64,000 nucleotides of DNA from Oreohelix idahoensis (lineage: Eukaryota; Mollusca; Gastropoda; Stylommatophora; Oreohelicidae). Made by a program: the position numbers and the translations under genes. Positions 1 to 10,524 of the stretch are shown here, in pieces. How positions within the stretch are numbered: the first letter of the stretch is position 1; every line of letters starts with the position of its first letter. Under the pieces are notes generated by a model. It was not told the DNA's origin. It ran no database searches and was given only the letters and a program-made list of their open reading frames with translations. The stretch spans positions 248,001 through 312,000 of the forward strand of contig JAMPIV010012234.1 in NCBI GenBank assembly GCA_024509875.1, written 5' to 3'.

Positions 1-139
1 GTAGATTTGTTCATAATTTTTTTCAGTGTGAAGTTGTACAGCAACTGCATTTTGCTGTAAATCTCTAAGATAACACTTTTATTGTTAAACGTAAACAGTC
101 AAGCAAAAATGCAGCTCTTTTCGTGCAATCATCATCATC

Positions 140-443
140 ATTTCCTCTTTAGGAGCCGCGATAGCATAGTGGTTAGTGCACTGGCTTCCTAGCGCAGTGG
201 TCTATGGTTCGATCCCCAGATGAGGTGGGAATATTTTTAGGCCACAAACGGCTCCTGGGTCGACCCAGCCCCAAATGGGTACCAGAGCAACTCTGGGAAG
301 GTTAAGGCGGCCGGCGTGATGCCGACCACATCACCCCTAGTGTGCCGACGGTCAAGATAATATGGGCCTAACACCATATTCCCAATATGCCTCAATGGGC
401 ATGTAACGGGTTCCTTTACCTTGTTTTTTTTTATTTCCTCTTT
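140..443 (+). mobile_element. SINE-A, tRNA-derived, with 11-bp target duplication
   Basis: The body runs 151-432, flanked by perfect 11-bp repeats ATTTCCTCTTT at 140-150 and 433-443. The 5' part is tRNA-like, with a box-A-like TAGCATAGTGGTTAGTGC and box B GGTTCGATCCC. The 3' part recurs in inverted orientation at 23597-23712. The insertion splits a copy of dispersed repeat R. Confidence 0.85.
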
Positions 444-600
444 GCTTCTTATGGAGCACGGAGTCATCACTGCAGCTGGTTCACTTGCAGGAAACTTGCA
501 TCAAAATATTCATGCATTTTGGCTGCTGTGGTTTCTGTAGCAATTTATTTTACATGATGAGATCACAAGCTCCGTACACAAACTCATAGCTGTCATCTGT
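444..600. repeat. Dispersed repeat R, copy 1
   Basis: Contains CTTATGGAGCACGGAG, CTGCAGCTGGTTC and GTGGTTTCTGTAGCAAT ... TTTTACATGATGAG, shared with 2910-3240, 24850-24935, 34470-34635 and 54640-54800. Its class is unknown. SINE-A is inserted at its left side. Confidence 0.6.
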
Positions 601-1890
601 TATGACATACCTAAGGAAGTCGTTCTATTCTTTATTTGTCTCCTTAAAAACCACCAGAAATTATATGAGCATCTTTTACTGCAATAGTTGACGGTAGCAC
701 TTTTAATGATTCTGCATCTAACACAGTTGTTGTTGTTATTATTATTTAATTAAGGCTGCTAAGCTTCTTTTGCAGCGAATACCAAGTTGAAGACTCCTTG
801 GTATTATCTACACTGTAGATCTAGGCTTTTCCTGAGTCTTTTCTACCATTCTGAAACATGGTGAGTTGAAGTCATGAGCTCCAGTTTCTCCAGCTTGGCT
901 TCCATGCGAAGGACAATCATATCTGGCCGCAAGCTAGGAGGAAGAAATGCAAGGTATACTGTGCATTCCCTGCCATACAAAAGGGCTGTCCAAATAGGCA
1001 GAGCTAAAATACTGCTTTCTCAAGGAATTGTCACGTCCTACACAGAACCACTTTTCAGCTCCCCCTGCCTATCATGGACCCATAGTGAGATCCTCCTGCA
1101 TGCAGCCTACCAGGTAAAAGCTAAAGTTACTTCTGGGGCTCAAGTGACTCCTCCAAGCTTAGTGTGCAATGCTGGGTGCTGAACATGTTTCACCACAGGG
1201 GGAATCCCTGGAAGTGTGTGGGTGATTTCAAGAGTCAATGAGGGTGTAATGAGCCTCACAGACAGGCAGACAGGTTCACTTCCACTTTTGAATATTGTAG
1301 CTTTGCGCTTATCTGGTGGTCATATAAGGATGACTCCAGTTATGCCTCCATGCATATCTAACACAGTAAACCCATCATAAAGATAACAGAAACAAGGCAT
1401 CCATGTAGACTGCTGGGATTGAGACTGGGCAGCACATAATAGAACCACTGAGTCCTATCACGTAAACATATACTCATTATCATTACCCATCTGCACCCGA
1501 TGGAGCTCAGGCCTTCAGTTAATTCACTTAAGTTCTTTCCATGACTAAGGAGGGTTTGGCACCAGGAAGCAACCCATCCGATAGAAACTTCAGCGCTGTG
1601 GTTAGGTTCCGAAGACACCATATATAGTCAAAATTGGGCAGTAACTCTAGCAAGCCCCCTAAAAATAGTTCAGTTTTTAAGGAAAAAAAAGCTATTTGAC
1701 ACTACTATTTCACTAAAAATTTTATAATTTTAAATTTATATTATAAATAGTAAATAAAGATGAAAAAATAAGATAAAAACTTTAATAAATAAGAAACAAA
1801 AATAGATTTTCAATTATTTAAGGTGCATAAAAAGCTGCAGAGGGATACATTGGCTATGATCCTAAAATGAACAACACAAGCTGGCTAGTA
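601..1890. other. No assignable gene
   Basis: Moderately GC-balanced sequence around 820-1620 with several short open frames on both strands, none with a recognisable domain or matching another copy in the window. It may be an unidentified repeat. 1670-1890 is AT-rich. Confidence 0.4.
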
Positions 1891-2296
1891 CAGTTGACAT
1901 TCAAAAATCCGGCCATCGATAATCCGGTTCCTTCAGTTTTCCGGAATGGATTTCGGAGCAAATTTTTAATTTACCTCGTTGGCGCGCCACTGTTTTCTGG
2001 AGCCGTTTATGTTTTGATGCAGCTGTTTGGGTCTTGCTTGCACGTGTTAACAGGCATTCCTGCTCATTCCTTCTCATTTTATCATTTATTTGCTGCTGTA
2101 TAGCCTCATTATGGATTCAGCAAATAAAAGAAGTAGTGTAAAACGTAAACATTTAATTTTCTTTCTTTAAAGGACTGTACAGGTAGTCATTTTCTGTTAA
2201 ATATATACAGCTTATATAACCAAAAAAAAATCCGGCATTTTCAACAATCCGGCACTCCTCAGGTCCGGAGGTTGCCGGATTTTTGAATGTCAACTG
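1891..2296 (+). mobile_element. pogo/Tigger-like MITE with perfect 23-bp TIRs
   Basis: TIRs at 1891-1913 and 2274-2296 are perfect inverted copies beginning CAGTTGACATTCAAAAATCC, flanked by TA on both sides (1889-1890 and 2297-2298). An ATG at 2111 opens a short frame, MDSANKRSSVKRK, that resembles the start of Tigger transposases. The rest of the transposase is absent, so this is an internally deleted, non-autonomous copy. Confidence 0.85.
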
Positions 2297-2762
2297 TATT
2301 GCATCTGCATGACTAGGCATATACAGATATTTATTTTAATGTATTGCAGTAAATGTTTTTGTAAACATTAAAAAAATACAAGCTGTTATCTTTTCTGTGA
2401 CTTAATTTTACAAATACTGTACATAAAAGTGACTTTTACTTAATCACCAAGTGCATAGAGTGTTTCATCTTCATTTTTATTATTATTCTTGTATTTTATA
2501 TTTATTATTTATCCTTATTTTTACATTTTATTTTTAAAAATACATTTTTCAAAACATAATATTTTATGTATTTACCAAAAATATTCCTGTAAATAATTTA
2601 CAATGACAGCTTTTTATAATTGTACCTTGTTAACCAACCAACCGCATAAAGGTGAAATTGCGTTAAGTTTGCATAAGATGCGATCAAACTGTACATGATA
2701 CATACAATAGAAAATCAATATAAATGGTGAAAAGAGAGAAGCATCATTTCCCACTTCTATCC
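2297..2762. other. AT-rich, nothing recognised
   Basis: Low-complexity AT-rich DNA between two small DNA transposons. No convincing frame or repeat. Confidence 0.4.
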
Positions 2763-2909
2763 TTAACTCTTACTATACGTGAGCTAAAACCACGTTTTTA
2801 CGCGCTAGTTTAGCTATCGTTACCGTCGCGCGCCACTTGAACTGGCGAGCTGTAAAATTGGTACTAAACCCGCGCCACTTCACGGGGCTTGCCGGATAGT
2901 AAGAGTTAA
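2763..2909. mobile_element. 147-bp TTAA-flanked MITE (piggyBac-type)
   Basis: Starts TTAACTCTTACTAT (2763-2776) and ends with its perfect inverse ATAGTAAGAGTTAA (2896-2909). TTAA at both ends is the piggyBac/Kolobok target signature. The interior is GC-richer than its flanks and non-coding. Confidence 0.75.
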
Positions 2910-3240
2910 GGAGCATGAAGCCACAACTGCATCTGACCCTCTTGTAGGAAGCTGGCACCAGGAGGGAGAACCAGCAGTGCTACTTGGCCCAGGCCTCACC
3001 TCATGGAGGGACCTTTTTTCACATGTCTTTCTTCACAATAAAATATTTTTTACATCTCTTCCCAACCAATGAAGGGGCCTCACAACGTGAAATGGCTCGA
3101 GCCACATATGAATCTTGAAGGGCCTGGCCTGCACAAAAGCATTCATGTGCTCTTGTAGCTGTGGTTTCTGTAGCAATTTGTTTTACATCATGTGGCGCCC
3201 AACCACATGCACGACCTCATAATATTAAACTCTTATGATA
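2910..3240. repeat. Dispersed repeat R, copy 2 (interrupted)
   Basis: 2910-2960 and 3120-3235 match the two halves of repeat R, including CATTCATGTGCTCTTGTAG and TTTGTTTTACATCATG. Unrelated DNA separates them. Confidence 0.55.
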
Positions 3241-3251
3241 TACATGAAAAT

Positions 3252-3410
3252 ATACCGCTGGGAGGACGGCATTAGACAATCTTTGAAGGACCAAGGACTA
3301 GAATGGAACCAGGCCAGGAGGAAGACAGCCGATAGGATAGTCTGGTGCTCTCTCTTCCAAACCTCTACACCTCACGGTAGAAGGGGAACGACTAAGTAAG
3401 TAAGTAAGAT
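3252..3410 (+). mobile_element. RTE-B 3' end fragment
   Basis: Nearly identical to 56446-56604: it encodes the C-terminal WEDNIRQSLKD...GLEWNQARR segment and ends in an (AAGT)n tail. 5'-truncated; one codon in the C-terminal segment differs (TGGTGC vs TGGCGC). Confidence 0.85.
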
Positions 3411-4060
3411 AACAAGGTTGAACTTGAAGAAACACCACTAAAGGATGAAGAATTGTACACATATCTTGGCAGCAATATAGACAAAGTTGGAGGGATAGAC
3501 AATGATATCAAAATAAGAACACAAAAAGCAAGAGGAGCTTTCATTGCATTGGGAAACATATGGAGAACAGGAGAAATCAAGTCCAACACAAAAATAAGAA
3601 TCTTCAACTCAAATGTCAAGTCAGTCCTATTGTATGGCTCTGAGACATGGAGAGCAACAAAAACAACAACCAAAAAGCTACAGACTTTTATAAACAGGTG
3701 CTTGCGTAGTATAGAAGGACTGAAATGGTATGACAAAGTCACAAATGTTGAATTGATGAGAAGAACCAGACAAGTGCCAGTGGAACAAGAGTTGAGAAGA
3801 AGATGCTGGCAATGGATAGGAAACACATTGAGGAAACCTGTTGATAGCATTACAAGGCAGTCCTTGTTCTGGAATCCACAGGGAAAGAGAGGCAGAGGTA
3901 GACCAAACAAACACATGGAGAAAAGAACTGGATGCAGAGATGAAAATGATGAGGAAAACATGGAAAGAACTTGAGCAGATGACACAGGACAGGAAGATTT
4001 GGCATGTGCTTGTTGAAGGCCTATGCTACTCGGGGAGCTAAAGGGTACTGATTGATTGAT
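3411..4060 (+). mobile_element. RTE-A 3' fragment with open C-terminal frame
   Basis: The frame at 3453-3974 matches the C-terminal part of the full-length RTE-A, including LLYGSETWRATKTTTK and [17 protein letters not shown]. The reading frame slips near 3910, where the Arg/Gly-rich end continues in another frame. It ends in (TGAT)n at about 4050, a typical RTE tail. Confidence 0.85.
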
Positions 4061-4430
4061 GATATGCCTGAGAGAGGAGTTATCATATGCTTTCTTTGCC
4101 GCTTTAGACATCTCAGCTAAACTGTATGGAACAAAATGAAAGAAATAGTACCCAGAAAATAGTTTATCTGTAATCCACTGTAACCAAATTTTAGTACAAA
4201 ATGTGATGTTCTGAACATTAACAAAAAAATTGTAGGCCTACTGTTCGAATTTGTTTTATGAAATGTATAAAATCAAACTGTAAATATTCTGAAATACTGA
4301 GTGTCTTAAATCATGTCATACATTTAGTGTGCTTAAAATAAAATCTACAGATGAACTTTAAGAGTTTATTTTTGAAGTCAAGTGGATGTAGATGGTATCC
4401 CACTAACTAAAAGGCTTCATACATTTTTTT
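4061..4430. other. AT-rich, nothing recognised
   Basis: No coding frame or shared repeat noticed. Confidence 0.4.
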
Positions 4431-5130
4431 AAACAAAGTACCCTGTTCAACCCTTGATAGGTTATAAGTAGGATATATAATGTAATAAATTCAAGACAAC
4501 AAAATATTATTTCTGATATCTAAATATAGTATCTTCTTCCCACCTCCACTCAGTCCAAATAAAGTAAATCAAAACCAAAATTGTGTGAATGTATGTGTGA
4601 GTGACCTCCACCTTTCCAAGAAACAAACAAACAATAAATATTTTTTTTTAAACAAAAGAAAACGTTTCTGAGATTACACCAAATCCAGCAATTATCTGCC
4701 ATCATCCTTACAAGCACCCCATCAGACTACTCCTTATCCTCACACCATCACTGATCCTTATATATTAACTTTAGTTCTTGTAATATAATGTTTTACCATA
4801 CCGTGCAATTTTCCAGGTCTATCTATTCCCAACACCTGTTCCACAGTTATTGATGAACTGCATGCCAGTAAATAATCTAATATTGGTTTTCTCTGTTGTT
4901 CGTACTTCCTATATTTTAGTAGGAAATGCTCTACAATATTTTTGTCTAGACACTCTGCACAGTGAGGTTCTTCTATTCTAAAATAGCTCATTCCTAGATG
5001 CAGTCTAAGAAGTTTCTTATTGCTAAGAATTTTTAGTTCTCAAGATTCCTGACACGCTCTTGTTGGAGTCTTGAACAATTTATATGCATGTCTGCCTTTC
5101 AGACTTCTATCCCATAAACAACCCTTCATA
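4431..5130 (-). mobile_element. I-1-type LINE 3' end fragment
   Basis: The minus frame 4758-4991 encodes YFRIEEPHCAECLDKN...EHFLLKYRKY, the C-terminal Cys/His cluster of the I-1 family. The adjoining 4431-4650 matches the I-1 3' UTR, also seen at 8165-8480 and 13100-13440. A stop replaces one upstream codon, so the copy is dead. Confidence 0.8.
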
Positions 5131-5439
5131 ATTCATGATTGTATAATTATACAGATAAATGAACCGCTACTTACCTTTCTGTAATCATTTACGCAGCACA
5201 ACAAATATGATCTTCAATACTATTGATTTTGTACAATATTTATTGAAAATGAATAGGCCTACTGAACTCATAAGTCCATTCGGTCGACCGGTCGACTTCG
5301 TGTAACAGGGCCTACCCCCCAAAAAAATTGCCTGTGATTTTATTTCAACAAGACCTACGTTTAAAGCACAACCTAACTAGGATTATTTATTTGCGAAAAA
5401 AATTAATAAACAGAGCTACAAATGTTAATATAATGAGGC

Positions 5440-5600
5440 TATTTCTGTCTCCATCCTGGAAGGTTACTGGTGACGGCCATATGTACTTTCTCTGTTCCTC
5501 ATATTTAGGCATCTTTGCAGCAGAGTTTCAGCAGTTATTTTATCGGTATCACAGTTACATTAATCGGTAGTTCATATCTTTAGCTTGTTGGATAAGTGGT
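5440..5600 (-). mobile_element. I-2-type LINE scrap
   Basis: Matches in antisense the C-terminal segment of I-2 copies at 51039-51461 and 56620-56830: AACAAGCTAAAGATA, Cys/His region and CCAGTAACC. Frames are broken. Confidence 0.65.
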
Positions 5601-5682
5601 ATCCCAATTGGTGGATTGGGTGTCATCCCGGACACCCCGGGCTTTCTCATCTCTTTTCACCTTGTTAACAACAGGACAGTTA

Positions 5683-6147
5683 CATACATGCCACACCTCG
5701 GAGATGAAAAACCTGTACAAAAAATCCAAAACCCGGTACACAGACCCGCAAAACCTGTACAAAGACTGAAAAAAACATATCAAAAGAGTTAATTCGTGTA
5801 AAAATATTTTCAATTACAGTGGGCTGTTTTATAAATGAGGCACGGGGACTTTGCTTTTTAAAGCAGGTCTTCACTTATTTTAAAACCCAAACAATAAATA
5901 TCTGAGTTTATTTTACACTGTAAAAATAATGTGATGGTGTCATCATTTAGTCTATTTCTGTGTTAAATTATCACTAACAGACTGGGAAATCCTGTGTTCA
6001 ATAGGACCTTATAAAAGAACTCTGAGACACAGTAATAAGGGGAATGGGTTAGAAAACCTGTACAGAAATTATGTACAGGGTGTACACATCTGAAAACGCA
6101 AACACCTCGTACAGATTATGGGTAAACCATAGCATGTGGCATGTATG
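5683..6147. mobile_element. CATAC-type MITE, copy 1
   Basis: Begins CATACATGCCACACCTC and ends GCATGTGGCATGTATG, which are inverted. It is flanked by CAGTTA at 5677-5682 and 6148-6153. The interior has many ACCTGTACA-type repeats in both orientations and no ORF. Related copies are at 38110-38417 and 58884-60374. Confidence 0.75.
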
Positions 6148-6153
6148 CAGTTA

Positions 6154-6669
6154 TGAGAGACTTTACTTTCTTTTTTGGGAAAAGGGAGGGCACACACATA
6201 TACTTTCACAAAATGTTACGGTTTTGATTTACTACATGTGGACTGACTTGAGGAGGGAGAAGTTTCTATATTCAGACATGGGAAATCTGATTCGCATAAT
6301 TCGAATTCGCACTATTCGAACTTATAATTATATATAAAATATGGTAATTGGTTCCAGCCCAATGGAAATATGCAATGAAAACTTTTAAACATAAGCTTTT
6401 TTATCTATTTATTTAGGTAATATAACAGCAAAGGAGAAGGAAAATATATTTAAATAAATAAATTATTTAATTTATTTAAATAAATATTTAAATAAAATAA
6501 CAGTACCGGTAGCCTTTTGGCTAAAATCAAAGTGTCTTAGTCAGGGCCGAGATCACACATATTTTACACATTTTACACAATAAAGTCAATAGACCTCACT
6601 TTGAGCCCCAGAAGGGGTAATTAAAAAAAAAGAAAAACAAAAAACAAAAACAAACAAACAAACCAAGCA
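6154..6669. other. AT-rich with simple A/CAAA runs
   Basis: Includes (ATTT)n-like sequence near 6400-6500 and A/C-rich runs at 6625-6665. No gene seen. Confidence 0.4.
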
Positions 6670-7471
6670 CAGACAATCCTCGCTATTCGCGTGTTCCATT
6701 ATTCGCGGATTCGCGCGATATAAAATGTAACCATTTTTTTGCCATTCGCGGGCACATCGTGGGTATTTGCGGCATTGCGCAGTAGGCAAACAATTTCGAG
6801 ACGCCTACCACGCAGCAAGGATAGGCTGCCTTCTTCTTCTCCCGGCTTTCGTTGTGTTTACACGTGTCTTTGTCAAGCATCTTTTCATCCACCTTGTTGC
6901 AGTTTTACGCTGTTTTTGATGATTTTTGTAATTAATAATGACATCCAAGCGAAGTGCAAGTGTGTTGGCGAGTGTGCCTAAGCGCAAGAAGGCTCTGATT
7001 AGCCTCAGTGATGAAGTACGTTAGATAAACTTCGCTCTGGAATGTCTGAATACAATTTTCTTAATTTTATATGTTCTATGTAAGTTTGTTTTCCAAGGAT
7101 TTTGTAATAATGTGTGTGTGTGTGTGTGTTTGCGCTTGAATTGGTGAATGAGTAGTGACAGTGTGAGTGAATTGGTGAGTGAATGAGTATTGGTACACCA
7201 AAAGATTGTACATACTGTACTATTACAAAGAAAACTGTATAAAATGCACAGAGTAATAAATAAGCTGTTTTTTTTTTTTTTACAAGAAAGGTAGGCGAAA
7301 TGATGAGTTTATGGTTATCGGCAGCAAAAGTGTATGGTGAACAGCGTTCCGCAGGAACAAACCCCCCCCCCCCCGGGGGGGGGGGGGGGGTTTATTGGTT
7401 CTGTATTCGAGGTTTCCGTATTCAGGGGTTTTTCAAGGGACCTAATCCCCGCGAATAGTGAGAATTGACTG
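6670..7471 (+). mobile_element. Tigger-type DNA transposon, internally deleted
   Basis: The left end CAGACAATCCTCGCTATTCG and the right end (inverse CAGTCAATTCTCACTATTCG) are diverged Tigger TIRs, with TA after 7471. An ATG at 6939 opens MTSKRSASVLASVPKRKKAL before a stop, the beginning of a Tigger (CENP-B-like) transposase. The catalytic region is missing. Confidence 0.85.
7362..7390. repeat. C13/G16 block inside the Tigger copy
   Basis: A run of about 13 C is followed directly by about 16 G, which could form a perfect hairpin. It may be a homopolymer assembly artefact. Confidence 0.7.
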
Positions 7472-7551
7472 TAATAGAATAGCTAAAGAAAGCAAAATTT
7501 TGAAAAATAAAAATAAATTACAAAACATTGTACCTGGCAATATGACGAAAA

Positions 7552-7735
7552 CGTCATTACGGTCTTTTCAAATATTTTAGCAGCGTAGACTGAACTGTCT
7601 TCACTTTCTTTATATCTTCATACATAAGCTGGTATTTCGCCTGTGTGTTTTATAATATTCCGTACCGTAGATTCAAGCATTCCGACCTCTCGTCCTATTT
7701 TAGAGTTAATACGATCACCTGCAATTCACTCTGAA
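7552..7735 (-). pseudogene. pogo/Tigger transposase HTH remnant
   Basis: The minus strand reads IAGDRINSKIGREVGMLEST then VRNIIKHTGEI before a stop, followed by a frame with KESEDSSVYAAKIFEKTV. This resembles the N-terminal helix-turn-helix of Tigger/Jerky-type transposases. It is opposite in strand to the neighbouring Tigger copy, so it is a separate element. Confidence 0.65.
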
Positions 7736-7739
7736 TTTT

Positions 7740-8160
7740 GAAGAAAAAAAAACAACAAAAATAAAACCTAGATATCTTGGGCTACTTCGGGCAATTTGTT
7801 GGGCTACTCTGGTCTATTTTGGGCGGAATCGAGGTGGCGTTCTTCAACTAATGAAGAAAAATGACACCTAGACGGGACAAAAAACTAAGATCTAGGTGAA
7901 TCCACCTAAGAGTGGCAACGCTGATAATAACAAGCCTCTTCTTGCCATGTCAGTGTTTCCGTCTGAAGTATTCTCCCCTTTGTCCATTCGGTTGAAGGCA
8001 CTTAAAAAGAAACCCCACACAACTGTGTATGGTAGTGCCCTAGATTCATATAGAGTGACGCCAACTATGTCAGAATCGAAAACGAGGCTGAACGACGTAG
8101 ACGCCATTTTCGGCCGGACAATACCATGGCTAGAAGGTTAATAAAGCGTTGAGTAAGATT
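7740..8160. other. Unassigned sequence left of the I-1 pair
   Basis: Overlapping open frames on both strands at 7892-8141 show no known motif. The stretch ends in poly(T) near 8160, the inverted poly(A) tail of the next LINE. Confidence 0.4.
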
Positions 8161-9053
8161 TTTTTTTTTTGATTAATGAAGAAAAATATCCCGTTCAACC
8201 TCCGATTGGTTATAATTAGGATATATATTGTTTTCAATTCCAAATAATATGAACAACTGCCGATGAGAAAGTGGCATCACATTTGTCAAATCATTGTAAA
8301 TAGGGACAATCAAAATTATGCTAATACGTTAAATAAATAAACAAAAAAAAAAACAAAAAACAAACAAAATCAAGATGAAACTCTGAACAAGAATTATATT
8401 AAAATGGAGGGGTGTAAAGGCCTGGTGGTTCCAGTTATATAACTGACTTTAACAGATATTTAATTGACTTTCATCTGTTAAAAGTCATATGCATTGTAAG
8501 AACAGCATCAGACCTTCACATTCCCAGACAATAATATTAACATGTGTTCGTGTTAAATATTGTTTGACTATATTATGCAGTTCCCTAGGTCTGTCTATTC
8601 TCAACACCTCTTCTATATTTATAGGTAAGTTGGATGCTTGCAAATAATCTAATATTGGTAATATAATTTGGTCATACCTCTTACATTTTAACAAGAAATG
8701 TTCTATATTATTGTCTTGAAGACATCCTGCACAGTAAGGTTCTTCTATTCTGAAATAGCCTTTTCCCAGCTGTAGTCTGAGAAGTTTCTTATTACTGGGA
8801 ATTTTCAATTCCTTAGATATCTGACATTTTCTTGTTGGAGCCTTGAACATCTTATATGCATGTCTTCCTTTCAGATTTTTATCCCACTCTTGCTTTCCAT
8901 TCATCTGTTATTAAATCTTTAATTAAGCTCTTAATTTCTGATTTACTACATTTATTAGATTTTTATCAGATCTACCTTTCTTGGCTTCTTTATCTGCCTT
9001 GTCATTTCCTTCTATGCCAACATGTGAAGGTATCCAAGCAATTAAGACTGAAC

Positions 9054-9286
9054 ATCCTCTGGAATCCCAACGGGCTGATCACCCGTTTGCCAGTCACTTT
9101 GATTACGGAAACAACAACAAACGGATTGATTTGTCGTTGCCCTAAAGACGCCATTAGGCGTGATGGGAACAACGGCAAAGAAAATCTATTCGCTGTTGCC
9201 CTTAAGACGCCACTAGGCGTAATGGCCACTGACTGCTTTGCCGGTCGTTGGCTAAGGATGGAAGAAGAAGAAGAATCCTCTTGAAT
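9054..9286 (+). mobile_element. SINE-B copy 1 with target duplication
   Basis: The body 9066-9274 lies in the I-1 copy, flanked by ATCCTCTGGAAT (9054-9065) and ATCCTCTTGAAT (9275-9286), one mismatch. It ends GGATGGAAGAAGAAGAAG, a (GAA)n tail. Two internal copies of a small hairpin, ACGCC-N4-GGCGT, are about 70 bp apart. The second copy of this SINE is at 18263-18470. Confidence 0.85.
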
Positions 9287-9548
9287 ATAAGTATGTAGTA
9301 GCCAGAAATATCTCCTCTGCTATATCAGGTCTACTACATTCTCGTAAGTTTCTAAGTGCTTTAATTGTTGAAAGAGAGTCAGTTAAAACTAAGTTTTTTG
9401 GGAGGGTTATTAGAGAATATTTCTAGTGCTTTTAGTATTGCCACCATCTCTGCAGTGAAAATGGATGTATTTTCTGTGATGCTATATTCTTTTGCCATTT
9501 TCCATATTGGAATATATATTCCTATCCCCAATTTGCCATCCTTGTAAT

Positions 9549-9727
9549 GTTATGATGTATGTATATAAGCATTACCTCGTCATCTACACAAGCACACACA
9601 TGTTTCAGAAGGCACTCAGTAAAAGCATGTTCAGTCTGTAGCCATGTTTATTTACAGAATCTCGTATATGTCAAGATTCGCATTATATTACAATGTGTGG
9701 TTCGTACTTTAATGTATTCATATTACA
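9549..9727 (-). mobile_element. Short LTR of a Gypsy element
   Basis: A 179-bp segment that on the minus strand begins TGTAATATG and ends CATCATAACA. It is directly preceded by a purine tract AAAAAAGGGGGGA, the expected polypurine primer. It lies downstream of the integrase frame at 9830-10524. The opposite LTR is missing. Confidence 0.7.
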
Positions 9728-9829
9728 TCCCCCCTTTTTTGAAAAAAAAATGTGTGCAAACATTTCCAACGAAATGTTTCATGTGAGAAAGGATAAGTAT
9801 GTGTAATGCTCAGTGTGAGTATATATATG

Positions 9830-10524
9830 TCACTGTCTGTATCGGCTGGGAGGTGTCACTGTACGGCCAGAACGAGTGGTGTAAAGTGCTGGTGGTTCTG
9901 CGGAAGTCCCTGGTTTAGCTTGAGTTGGTTGTGATTTCGGCCTTGGCGCTTGTTGGTTTTGTGGGGCACCAAGGTCTGGACTTACTGCATTGTCTGTTGA
10001 AAGCATGGGAATTCTCTGTTCTGTTGTATTCTGTGGGATTTCTCTTATGTCCACTCTGTTTCGCCTCAGGAGGTTGCTGCTGCTGTCTGGTCTTAAAGTA
10101 TAGCTCCTGGGTTCAGGGTTTCTGGAAATGATTGTTGCTTTTGACCATGTGTCATTGTTGTGGTTGTAGGTAGTCACATGCTGACCAGGATATAATGGTG
10201 GTAAGTCTTTAGCACATTTGTCATAGTTGGATTTCTGAACTTGCTGACGATGCTGAAGTTGATCATATGTGCTGTCTCTATGTTGTGGACGGAAGTGGAC
10301 CTTAGATGGTAGAAGGTCTTTAATTCTTCTATCAAACATAAGTTCTGCTGGACTGTCGATCTTACTGTCTACCGGTGTTGTTCTCCATCTCAAGAGTGCT
10401 AGGTGTACATCCTCTGTTCTTGTTTTCTTCATGATTGACTTGATAGTTTGTATCTGTCTCTCAATGAAACCATTAGATTTAGGGTATCTAGGTGATGATG
10501 TTGTGTTTGATCTTCCAGTCCTTA
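9830..10524 (-). pseudogene. Gypsy integrase C-terminal fragment
   Basis: The open minus frame encodes TTSSPRYPKSNGFIERQIQT, which contains the integrase catalytic Glu. An SPAELMFDRRIKDLLP segment and a Pro-rich tail ending TTRSGRTVTPPSRYRQ follow. This is the C-terminal third of integrase as seen in mag-like Gypsy elements. Protease, RT and the rest of integrase are absent; the 5' side joins I-1 sequence abruptly at about 10525. Confidence 0.85.

Noticed and set aside
151..230. Functional tRNA gene
   Set aside because: Box A and B are present, but the cloverleaf does not close and the sequence continues into a SINE body with target duplications.
874..1182. 102-codon open frame as a small gene
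   Set aside because: No recognisable domain, no splice context and no second copy; open by chance is likely.
1867..2103. 78-codon frame
   Set aside because: It begins outside and reads through the left TIR of the Tigger-like MITE; the more meaningful frame is the short MDSANKRSS start at 2111.
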